A program made the translations under genes and the position numbers. Positions 38,387 through 45,514 of a stretch of DNA of 45,982 nt are shown piece by piece (the first letter of the stretch is position 1; each line of letters begins with the position of its first letter). Under the pieces are notes generated by a model. The model saw only the letters and a program-made list of their open reading frames with translations. It had not been told where the DNA came from and did no database searches. Source of the stretch: a virus; the IMG/VR virus record IMGVR_UViG_3300030104_006634, positions 1 through 45,982 of that record; one strand, 5' to 3'.

Positions 38387-38395
38387 CTATGATAG
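38387..38395. promoter_or_regulatory. Palindromic CTATGATAG motif between polymerase and gp55 genes
   Basis: The 17-base gap between divergent start codons contains CTATGATAG. On the minus strand TATCAT ends 6 bases before the polymerase ATG; on the plus strand TATGAT ends 6 bases before the GTG of the sigma gene. One element may be the promoter for both genes. Confidence 0.55.
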
Positions 38396-38399
38396 GTGA

Positions 38400-38753
38400 G
38401 TGAGTTATTATATTGACAACAAAAGGTTTGAGGAGTTGATCCAAGAATTCAAACTTAACATTCGAACTAACGAAGATGAATTATTCAACATGTTCGACAC
38501 ATTAATTAATAGACTCATGCTATCTTTCAAGTTTAATGTTGATCATGAAGAGGCTAAACAAGAGTGCTTCCTACTTATACTCAAAGTGCTCAAGAACTTC
38601 AACAGAGAATCTGGGCAAGCCTTTAACTACTTTACCACAGTAATACTGAATAATCTACGCCTCTTATACTCCAAGAACAAAAAGTATAATGAAAAACTTG
38701 AATCCTATAGGAACCATAAAATGGGAGTTCCTAAGGATCCAAGTTCTATTTAG
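38400..38753 (+). CDS. gp55: gp55-like late sigma factor
   Basis: A 117-residue protein starting at GTG 38400. HEEAKQECFLLILKVLKNF, GQAFNYFTTVILNNLRLLY and SKNKKYNEKLESY correspond to sigma region 2 in T4 gp55-type late sigma factors, which bind host RNA polymerase and read TATAAATA promoters. It is shorter than T4 gp55 (185 residues), lacking the C-terminal extension that contacts the sliding clamp; DNA gp45 is not visible in the window. TAAATA boxes in the window agree with its presence. Convergent to the next gene with a 4-base overlap. Confidence 0.78.
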   Translation: MSYYIDNKRFEELIQEFKLNIRTNEDELFNMFDTLINRLMLSFKFNVDHEEAKQECFLLILKVLKNFNRESGQAFNYFTTVILNNLRLLYSKNKKYNEKLESYRNHKMGVPKDPSSI

Positions 38754-39121
38754 ATTCCAATCTCTGCGCCAACCGAGCCGTTGTAGGATACGACTCTTGG
38801 GAAGGACTTATGAATCACAACCAGCATGGGTAACTGATCATAACGTGAGAGACAGGATGTTGATATTGTCTCCCTGTGAGATTTAATCGAGGACTTAATT
38901 ACGTCCAGTGCGTTAGGCACATTAAAAATGTCTACAACATTTAGATCCGTAGTGCCATCTAACGGAAGCCTATCATTAAAATGGTTGCAAACCTTATCCC
39001 ATGTATTAGTGATAAGGTAGTATGAGTTTTTCTTACTCTCAATATTTGAGGTCACAATGGAACTCAAATGCTTCGAATTGTAAACCTTACTTGTCTTGAA
39101 GTTGTTCTTCTGTTTGCTCAT
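38750..39121 (-). CDS. Unidentified phage protein (123 aa)
   Basis: I start at ATG 39121 (MSKQKNNFKTSKVYNSKHLS) because the longer frame contains a Lys/Arg-rich stretch that is shadow of the upstream gene. The protein has a hydrophilic N-terminus and a more globular C-terminal half (NVVDIFNVPNALDVI, LPMLVVIHKSFPRVV). It overlaps the upstream gene by 35 bases and converges on the sigma gene. No family recognised. Confidence 0.55.
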   Translation of the reverse strand: MSKQKNNFKTSKVYNSKHLSSIVTSNIESKKNSYYLITNTWDKVCNHFNDRLPLDGTTDLNVVDIFNVPNALDVIKSSIKSHRETISTSCLSRYDQLPMLVVIHKSFPRVVSYNGSVGAEIGI

Positions 39122-39422
39122 CTTTTTTCGGCCATTCAGAAATTTCTGCTTGAGTTTCCTGTTCTTGCGAACCTTCTTCAGCTTGCGATGCCTTGTGAGC
39201 TTCAACAAGAGATTGAATTTGTTCGGTCATCGCGTTACACCCAGCAAAGAAGATTTGCTTAAAAAAGGTGTCATCCTCAAGCTCTGGTGGTTTGAGCTTA
39301 CAAAAGTTCTTGAAGCCCTCGGCCTCTTCTTTGGAAAACTTGATTTGAATTTTCATACGTCCTCTACTTCGTTCAACTAATTTAAATTTGGTATCCTTAA
39401 ACGATAATGATACATTGTCCAT
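39087..39422 (-). CDS. Small helical phage protein (111 aa)
   Basis: I start at ATG 39422 (MDNVSLSFKDTKFKLVERSR): CTATAAT ends 6 bases before it, and the hydrophobic stretch upstream is shadow. KIQIKFSKEEAEGFKNFCK and DDTFFKQIFFAGC are a pattern I have seen in small T4-like phage proteins of unknown function. The C-terminus is Gln/Glu-rich. Divergent from the resolvase gene. Confidence 0.65.
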   Translation of the reverse strand: MDNVSLSFKDTKFKLVERSRGRMKIQIKFSKEEAEGFKNFCKLKPPELEDDTFFKQIFFAGCNAMTEQIQSLVEAHKASQAEEGSQEQETQAEISEWPKKDEQTEEQLQDK

Positions 39423-39428
39423 GCAGCT

Positions 39429-39434
39429 ATTATA
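39429..39434 (-). promoter_or_regulatory. Short-leader promoter motif (TATAAT, minus strand)
   Basis: AGACTATAATAGCTGC precedes ATG 39422 with the box ending 6 bases before it. On the plus strand the same bases read CTATTATAG, 17 bases before the resolvase ATG. Confidence 0.55.
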
Positions 39435-39450
39435 GTCTAGAGGTATTGAA

Positions 39451-39972
39451 ATGAAAGACGACTTTGATATATCGCCCTTAAGAAAAAAGAAGAAAGTAAA
39501 CTCAAGAGCTAAGGGTAACAGATTTGAAAACAAGATTGCAAAAACTCTGAATGAGAGATTCGATACAAAAGAGTTTTGTCGCACCCCTGGTTCTGGGGCC
39601 TTTGCTACCACTCACAAATTACCAGAATACTTAAAAGTATATGGAGACTTAATAACTCCTGAAAAGTTTAGATTCGTTATTGAATGCAAGAAAGGATATA
39701 ATGATGAACAAGTAAGTGATTTATTAAATCCTAAATCAACAATTTCGAAAATGATAGCTCAGTCTCATCGAGATTCCAAGAAATCTTCAAGAAAGTTTTT
39801 ACTGCTTATTGGTCAGAATCGAAAGGAGCCAATAGCTATAACCAACGAGTTAAGGCTTCCAGTTAAAGGTCCAAGCTTTGTAGGTTCTGTCGGTGATGTT
39901 CAAGTTGCAATGTTTAGACTTAGTGATCTAGTCAACATTGATGATTCTTACTTTTTCCTTGATGATGCCTAA
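39451..39972 (+). CDS. PD-(D/E)XK nuclease, Holliday-junction-resolvase-like
   Basis: A 173-residue protein: KGNRFENKIAKTLNERF (Glu), CRTPGSGAFATT, YGDLITPEKF (Asp) and FRFVIECKKGYND (E-x-K) are the four catalytic positions of the restriction-endonuclease fold used by archaeal Hjc and phage resolvases. A role in branch resolution before packaging, like T4 gp49, is likely. GAGG lies about 8 bases before the ATG. Its last 45 bases overlap the convergent 859-residue gene. Confidence 0.82.
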   Translation: MKDDFDISPLRKKKKVNSRAKGNRFENKIAKTLNERFDTKEFCRTPGSGAFATTHKLPEYLKVYGDLITPEKFRFVIECKKGYNDEQVSDLLNPKSTISKMIAQSHRDSKKSSRKFLLLIGQNRKEPIAITNELRLPVKGPSFVGSVGDVQVAMFRLSDLVNIDDSYFFLDDA

Positions 39973-42507
39973 GGCTTCTGTGAGCTTAGACAAAACATCG
40001 ATAACCGTTGCAGACTCTTTCTTACTTTCCTCTCCTCCAGATAACTGGTTATTTGCATCTTTGGAACTCTTTCGAGTTGATGCGTTTCGAAGAGAGGTAG
40101 CAGACCTGTATGCAATCCATTTACCACCTTTAAGAGTGACAGATATCGTTCTGTTCGGATCATCGGATCTCTTGAAGGTTAATGATCCTTGGCTAGGATC
40201 AAACTCCCATTTGCCATCATTTGCTTGAATTGAATCAAGCACAGATAGCATCTCACCATTTTGTGTTGATATGTAAGATGCAAGTTCATCAAGAGCATCA
40301 ACTTGAAATACTGTGCCGTTTCGAGCAGAGCCACCAGCCTGATTTAAAACAGCTAAAGCATACATAGCCGCAACCCTAGAGGTCTTGTTGGGCCTGCCAG
40401 TTCTACTATCTTGCCCTTGAGCTTTTAAGGTAAGATTGTTAAACAGAGTCATTTTAAATAATTTCTCTTTCACTTTTTTTACAAAATTCTTATCAGCATC
40501 CTTCCCTTCTGCGAACTTTTTTATATCTTCTTCAAGTGTGCGGTAGTCATCCTCATTAAGCTCCTTGAAAGTTCTATTCTTTTGTAAATTCTTAAGCAGA
40601 GCGGTAGCATACATTTTTACAGAGTTTTCTGTAATGTTTCCTATCTTTACTTTGGCACTCAGGCTTTCTACAGCATCCGAAATCTTATCGGCTACTTCTT
40701 GCACACCCCTAACATCTGACGGTTTGATATTACCAGCCGGATCAAACTGGTTGAAAAAGTTGGAAGCTCTAGGATCAGAAGCTGTCGGATCGGATAAGGA
40801 TTTAGAAACTGAGTTACGAGTTGTCTCTCCTTTCTTTGCTGAACTAAGGCTTAAAAGTGTTTTCAAGCTAATCTCTGATACGAAAAGGCTTTGTCCTGGC
40901 TTAACAACACCGGCTTTAATGTACCGTTCTAGCAGATCAGGTTTGTTCTTAAATATATCCTCCACAGTCGCTTCAACAACACTATCCTCAGATAATCTAG
41001 ATCTGGTTTCACCATCAACCTCAAACTCTTCAGATTTTCTAAGAGCCTTCAACGCCTTATCCCTACTTGCCCAGCATTCGAGCACATCTTGCTTTTCACC
41101 AGAACCTGTTTGTTCAGCGACTTGAACAGCTAAGAGAGGTTGTCTAACTTTAGCAGTGGTAACTGCCGTACTAAACATTGCTAGAATGAATTTTTCTGGG
41201 ACCTCAGTGATCCTAGAAAGCATTTCTATTTGAGCTTGTTCTTCTTCACTGACTACTGCACCCTGAGCTTTTTCTAACCAACTCTCGCGTTCTTCGCTTA
41301 ATTTTCTCATCTGTGCATAAACATTTTTTATGCTATCAACTGCGAGTGATCTACGTTCTTCTAATTCCTCTGAATCACCTTGCCCTTGCCCACGACCCCT
41401 GCCAATATTCAAAACATCTACAACTGCAATTTTTGCAACTTCCCCCATCTCCCCTCTAATAGCACTTTCCGCTCCGACACTACCGAGCACAGTGGCTTTT
41501 CTGGCAGACTGAGCTTCCATACTACAACCTGCCATACTCATTAAACCTTTTAAGGATCTAGCAGAAGCTTCATTGTTGAATACTCTACCACTCATTCCTC
41601 TTCCGTTTTCCCCTAGTTCGGTGTATACTGTAACAGCTTTAAGACCACCACCTTCAGTCACTTTAAATCTACCACATGCCTCTTCTTTTGATTCCTCATC
41701 ACCATCTGCTGCGTCTGCCAACACATTCAGCAGTCTTGATACTTCAATAGAAGCTATGGGGTCTTGCTCCGAACTTCCCACAACCCAATCACCAGACTCA
41801 CCTTCATACCGTAATGTAGGAGCATTACTAACTAGTTGCCTTTCTACATTCCCGATTTGATTACCCGTTAAGAATTGTGTGTGATTGCCGCACTCAGCCC
41901 AGAAAGAAGTATTAGTATCATAAGTTTTAATATCATTCCTAACGGCTTCTAAATAATCTAAATCTATTTGTCCTTCATTGCAAAGTAATTCATTTATTTT
42001 CTGCTCAAAGGTAGCTACATTATCAATGATCTTTGCAACGTCCTCAAAGTTATTCACAGCCATGCTAGACTTTAGGATCTGCTCTCTTCTCTTGTCTCGA
42101 AGAATAGCTTCGGCTTCTTCTGGAGATCTTTCTGTTTTCTGAGTTATTTTTTCTTTTCTCTTTTCCTCATCTGGTGTTAATTCCGCTCCAACTAACATGG
42201 AAATTATTTGCTTGAATTGTTTGGGGTCTGATCCTGGTATTATTTTTTGATTCTGAGCATCCCATGAAGCTGTTGGATATCCAATCTTAAGACTTCCATT
42301 AGCAGTCAGACTAAGATTCTTAGGACCAGAATTGAATGTTTGTATCTGGGCGACCGTGGAGTTACCCCTTACCTGACCTTGTGTCAAAGCATCAGCGACC
42401 ATTTGTGAAGCCTGATCAACTCTAGGGTCAGACTCCTGCTCCAACAATGTAAGTTTACGGCTGTGCTTTCTACTAAAGCTTTCCAAAAGTTCATTGAAAA
42501 AATCCAT
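39928..42507 (-). CDS. Large phage protein of unknown function (859 aa)
   Basis: No family recognised. It starts MDFFNELLESFSRKHSRKLT and is highly charged and helical in several blocks (AEAILRDKRREQILK, DSEELEERRSLAVDSI), with Gly-rich turns (NIGRGRGQGQGD) and small repeated Ser/Lys patches near the C-terminus. No signal peptide or membrane helices are apparent, and no protease or nuclease motif is clear. Its position next to the tail tube and sheath and its size suggest a virion protein (packaged internal protein or tail component), which is inference. It starts after an imperfect terminator hairpin. Its 3' end overlaps the resolvase gene antisense by 45 bases. Confidence 0.75.
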   Translation of the reverse strand: MDFFNELLESFSRKHSRKLTLLEQESDPRVDQASQMVADALTQGQVRGNSTVAQIQTFNSGPKNLSLTANGSLKIGYPTASWDAQNQKIIPGSDPKQFKQIISMLVGAELTPDEEKRKEKITQKTERSPEEAEAILRDKRREQILKSSMAVNNFEDVAKIIDNVATFEQKINELLCNEGQIDLDYLEAVRNDIKTYDTNTSFWAECGNHTQFLTGNQIGNVERQLVSNAPTLRYEGESGDWVVGSSEQDPIASIEVSRLLNVLADAADGDEESKEEACGRFKVTEGGGLKAVTVYTELGENGRGMSGRVFNNEASARSLKGLMSMAGCSMEAQSARKATVLGSVGAESAIRGEMGEVAKIAVVDVLNIGRGRGQGQGDSEELEERRSLAVDSIKNVYAQMRKLSEERESWLEKAQGAVVSEEEQAQIEMLSRITEVPEKFILAMFSTAVTTAKVRQPLLAVQVAEQTGSGEKQDVLECWASRDKALKALRKSEEFEVDGETRSRLSEDSVVEATVEDIFKNKPDLLERYIKAGVVKPGQSLFVSEISLKTLLSLSSAKKGETTRNSVSKSLSDPTASDPRASNFFNQFDPAGNIKPSDVRGVQEVADKISDAVESLSAKVKIGNITENSVKMYATALLKNLQKNRTFKELNEDDYRTLEEDIKKFAEGKDADKNFVKKVKEKLFKMTLFNNLTLKAQGQDSRTGRPNKTSRVAAMYALAVLNQAGGSARNGTVFQVDALDELASYISTQNGEMLSVLDSIQANDGKWEFDPSQGSLTFKRSDDPNRTISVTLKGGKWIAYRSATSLRNASTRKSSKDANNQLSGGEESKKESATVIDVLSKLTEALGIIKEKVRIINVD

Positions 42508-42525
42508 AACTTATAATAGACAAAT

Positions 42526-42554
42526 AGCCCTCTCTCTTATTTAGAGAGAAGGCT
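42526..42554 (-). terminator. Probable terminator after the tail-tube gene
   Basis: On the minus strand AGCCTTCTCTCT, loop AAATA and AGAGAGAGGGCT pair over 12 positions with one mismatch, followed by ATTTG. The T-run is weak, so termination may be partial. It lies between the tube stop and the 859-residue gene. Confidence 0.6.
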
Positions 42555-42575
42555 ACCTGAATTAGATCTAAGAGG

Positions 42576-43163
42576 TTAGTTGATCTTGTCGTAGTCCACG
42601 AAGTCGTAGCGGAAGGTCACTTCAACTGTGGAGAAATCATTCGTGGCGTAGTTCTTCTCCGAGTATCTAACACCTGTGGGATACACGCCATACATTTCGA
42701 TGAAAGCATGTGGCTCGTTAGTATTATCAAGCTCAAGAATAGTAAGTTTGTTAGCCTTGAATGATCTGTTTCCAGGTCCACCGGGAGCAGCCAGTTTAGT
42801 CATGTCACCCGAAATCGGATCATATATTGTCTTAAACCAATTCCAAAGAGCCGGAGTGGTCTGAGTTAATAACTGATTATCAAAGGTGATCGTGACAGCC
42901 TCAGGTGTGAATTTACCAGGGTAGTACATCTTATCATTAAGACGATCAACAACAATGTCATCAACCGCACCACCAACCGGACTCACTTGCTTCGCAGCAG
43001 CAGTTAGAACTTGTTGGGTACCGATGAACTCAGGCGGAACACCAAAGAACTTCACTTCAAATTGATACGACCTTACAGCGTCGAGCTTCGTAGAGATCTT
43101 AGGAAGACTCTTCCCAGGCTCAAAGTTCGCTCTGTAATCGTTCTTTAAAAAACTATCTACCAT
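42576..43163 (-). CDS. gp19: Tail tube protein (gp19-like)
   Basis: A 195-residue protein. RSYQFEVKFFGVPPEFIG, DRLNDKMYYPGKFTPEAVTI and TVEVTFRYDFVDYDKI fit the beta-barrel rings of T4 gp19 and other contractile-tail tube proteins; NLALWNWFK-type segment LWNWFKTIYDP is also typical. It assembles hexameric rings inside the sheath. The gene follows the sheath gene in the standard order, 8 bases apart. Confidence 0.9.
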   Translation of the reverse strand: MVDSFLKNDYRANFEPGKSLPKISTKLDAVRSYQFEVKFFGVPPEFIGTQQVLTAAAKQVSPVGGAVDDIVVDRLNDKMYYPGKFTPEAVTITFDNQLLTQTTPALWNWFKTIYDPISGDMTKLAAPGGPGNRSFKANKLTILELDNTNEPHAFIEMYGVYPTGVRYSEKNYATNDFSTVEVTFRYDFVDYDKIN

Positions 43164-43171
43164 GATTATTA

Positions 43172-45208
43172 CTAGTTAATGGTTGCCGATTGGCTGGTGA
43201 GGTTGACCTCGAAGACAATCGATTCAGCAGCCTTTGTGGGCTTAATTGTCACCGAGCACCAAAGCTCATTTCTATCAACTCTTGCGGGAGTGTTCGTTGT
43301 TGAGTCACACTTAACAGAACCTTCAGTGATGGCTCTTCTAGCCAGAAGATCGTCGAGGAACGGGTTGATCGATTCCTCGACCAGTTCCCATGTGAATTGA
43401 TCGTTAGGCTCAAACTGGAAGGGCTTACCAAGCTCAAGCAGAACCTTTCGAGTGTAGATCATCAATCTGCGGACGTTGACTCGGTCGAGAGCAGTCGGTG
43501 CTCTTTGCGTGGTCTTCTGACCAAAGATTGTAATACCCGTGGTCGGATCCTTAGTGATCGGGTTGATCGAGTTAGAGTAAAGGGCATCTCTATCGCCTTG
43601 GTTAAGAGCGATCTCAACGTCCGTAGGCTTAGTTAAACGCCCTCTTCGGAAGCCAGCCGGAGCAAACCAAGGCTCCGAGACAGCATCTGTGAAGACACAC
43701 TGCCTAGCTGCAAAGATCGAAGGATCGTAGTACTCTTCTGCGCCTGCGAAAGCGTTAAAGATCTGAACCCATGGCCAGTAAACGGCGGCATAAGAGGAGT
43801 TTAGAGCGGTTGCTCTTATTGCAGCGTCTTGACCGTTGATCCATTGAATTGCATCCTGAACCTCATCCAATCCAAATGGCGGAGCAACTAAGGCTAAGAA
43901 GTTTTTGGAAGACTCAGCCAAAGTAATAAAGGCATTTTGAACAGCATCGTCCGTAACACCAGGGACAATGCCAATCGATATGTTTAAGGAATCATCATCA
44001 AGAGCGTAGATTCCAGTCTTATTAACAGCTTTCCCAATTAAGGAAGTTGCATTCGTAGCACCACTATCGCCTCCACCAAGGTTATAGGTACCTCCAATCA
44101 ATTTTAAGAATCGAGGAGTGGCGTCAGGCAAGTTGTCCTGGTTGAAACCACCGATAAATCCAGCTTGGGCAGCTTGTTCACCAAATAGACTAGGAGCAAT
44201 GTAGTCTGCTTCACTCTTTTCAAGCTCTGCAAACACATACTCAGACTGGTTACTATCCTCATTGATATTTAATAAGAATTCAACGGAGTTGGCGCTAGAA
44301 GCGGCAAGTTCTATTGCATTGTAAGATTCAACTTGAGACCCATCGTTGTTAACCACCAGTTGATCTCTGGTTGAGAGGTTATTAACTTCAATGGAAACAC
44401 CTCTAGTAGAACCATCCCTGAGGCTGCTCAAGTTATAGCCAGCACCAGGGTAAATCGAGTATAAGTTTACAGCAACATCGGAAGAGCTATAACCACTTAC
44501 TGTTAAGTTGGTACCGCTAATACCATCTGTAAGGTAGCCATCAGCAGCGACACCATTTATGTTTAGACCGGAGAATCCTAAACCTTCTAGAACATCACCG
44601 TCATCAGCGTTGGCTGAAACTTGTAAACTTGCACCCGATCCCGCAAACTTAGAAGCGAGGAAAACAGAGTTTCCTTCCGCAAAGGCAAAGACATCTTGAG
44701 AACCTAAGACGCTAGAATTAAACGCTTGTTGGAAGATCTTAACTCGCTCTATAGCGGAAGTATCGCCAACGGTATCCACGGAGCTAACTAGAGTGACTAT
44801 ACCCTCAGCCGACTGAGTGCCATCGTGGCTTTTTGTTTGGTAAGAAATTGAGGAAGGGTTGATGCTTGGAACGTAACCACTAACTAAAACAGCCGGACAT
44901 GCGCCGACCGTAACAGCAGCGGAAGCGTAAGAAGAAACAGAAGCGGTATCAATACCTCTAACAAAGTATAGTTGATTGGTGGCTTCTAATACTTCAAGAG
45001 CGCCTTCAAGCCCTTGGCCCAAGAGTCCTGTGTCTGGGTTACCAAACTTTCTAATGAGGTTCTCTTGACTCGTAATAAGAGTAGGCTTATTGATCGGACC
45101 TTTATTAGCGAAGCCGACTATGCCTACAACGCTTGAGTTGATATTTGGAGTGAAAATCGAAATATCATTTTCAAGAACTACAACGGATGGACTGGTTGGA
45201 ATTGCCAT
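43172..45208 (-). CDS. gp18: Tail sheath protein (gp18-like)
   Basis: A 678-residue protein. The N-terminus PSVVVLENDISIFTPNINSS and VVGIVGFANKGPINKPTLIT, and the C-terminal INVRRLMIYTRKVLLELGKP-like region (DRVNVRRLMIYTRKVLLEL), QFTWELVEESINPFL and SVTIKPTKAAESIVFEVNL are the signature of contractile-tail sheaths. T4 gp18 is 659 residues. A long Ser/Asn/Gly-rich insert between about residues 110 and 360 should be the variable surface domain. It is the major tail component that contracts on infection. Confidence 0.95.
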   Translation of the reverse strand: MAIPTSPSVVVLENDISIFTPNINSSVVGIVGFANKGPINKPTLITSQENLIRKFGNPDTGLLGQGLEGALEVLEATNQLYFVRGIDTASVSSYASAAVTVGACPAVLVSGYVPSINPSSISYQTKSHDGTQSAEGIVTLVSSVDTVGDTSAIERVKIFQQAFNSSVLGSQDVFAFAEGNSVFLASKFAGSGASLQVSANADDGDVLEGLGFSGLNINGVAADGYLTDGISGTNLTVSGYSSSDVAVNLYSIYPGAGYNLSSLRDGSTRGVSIEVNNLSTRDQLVVNNDGSQVESYNAIELAASSANSVEFLLNINEDSNQSEYVFAELEKSEADYIAPSLFGEQAAQAGFIGGFNQDNLPDATPRFLKLIGGTYNLGGGDSGATNATSLIGKAVNKTGIYALDDDSLNISIGIVPGVTDDAVQNAFITLAESSKNFLALVAPPFGLDEVQDAIQWINGQDAAIRATALNSSYAAVYWPWVQIFNAFAGAEEYYDPSIFAARQCVFTDAVSEPWFAPAGFRRGRLTKPTDVEIALNQGDRDALYSNSINPITKDPTTGITIFGQKTTQRAPTALDRVNVRRLMIYTRKVLLELGKPFQFEPNDQFTWELVEESINPFLDDLLARRAITEGSVKCDSTTNTPARVDRNELWCSVTIKPTKAAESIVFEVNLTSQSATIN

Positions 45209-45210
45209 GA

Positions 45211-45465
45211 TTAAGTACTCTTACGGATGGTTTTTTTAGTCTTAAGGTTAGTATGTTGGACAGGCGCCACTGGCTCAGGAGCCGGATCTGCGATATTGAT
45301 TATTTTTACTAATCTGCGATGAACTAGGTTCTCCGCGATCTTACTACTCCATTGTTGTGGAACTTGAAGCCTATCCTGAGGAGCCAAGAAAAAAGTTTTA
45401 GTACCATCCGGCGTTCCGAAGGGTATGTTCAAACCTTGCATACTCGTGTTTTTGACAATTTTCAT
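45211..45465 (-). CDS. Small putative structural protein upstream of sheath (84 aa)
   Basis: The protein has KNTSMQGLNIPFGTPDGTKT, FFLAPQDRLQVPQQW and LVHRRLVKIINIADP, short beta-strand segments, then a Pro/Thr/Lys-rich tail. This pattern (strand, FLAP, VP, LV.RR) recurs in small proteins that precede sheath genes in T4-like phages. AGGAG lies 8 bases before the ATG and TAAATA 15 bases before it. 2 bases separate it from the sheath gene, so it is in the late tail operon. Role unknown. Confidence 0.7.
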   Translation of the reverse strand: MKIVKNTSMQGLNIPFGTPDGTKTFFLAPQDRLQVPQQWSSKIAENLVHRRLVKIINIADPAPEPVAPVQHTNLKTKKTIRKST

Positions 45466-45480
45466 ATAAAGCTCCTACTA

Positions 45481-45486
45481 TATTTA
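45481..45486 (-). promoter_or_regulatory. T4-type late promoter box before the tail genes
   Basis: AGTAAATATAGTAGGAGC on the minus strand holds TAAATA, 15 bases before the ATG at 45465, with AGGAG between. It probably drives the tail operon (small protein, sheath, tube). Confidence 0.5.
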
Positions 45487-45514
45487 CTATTTTTGGGATG
45501 GAAAGTTGATTAAT

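Noticed and set aside
40565-41125. 186-residue plus-strand frame opposite the 859-aa gene
   Set aside because: Ser/Leu-rich shadow frame with no start context; the opposite strand has the longer, coherent gene.
42576-43163. Assigning the 859-aa gene as the portal protein because of its position
   Set aside because: The sequence lacks recognisable portal features by eye; position alone is not enough.
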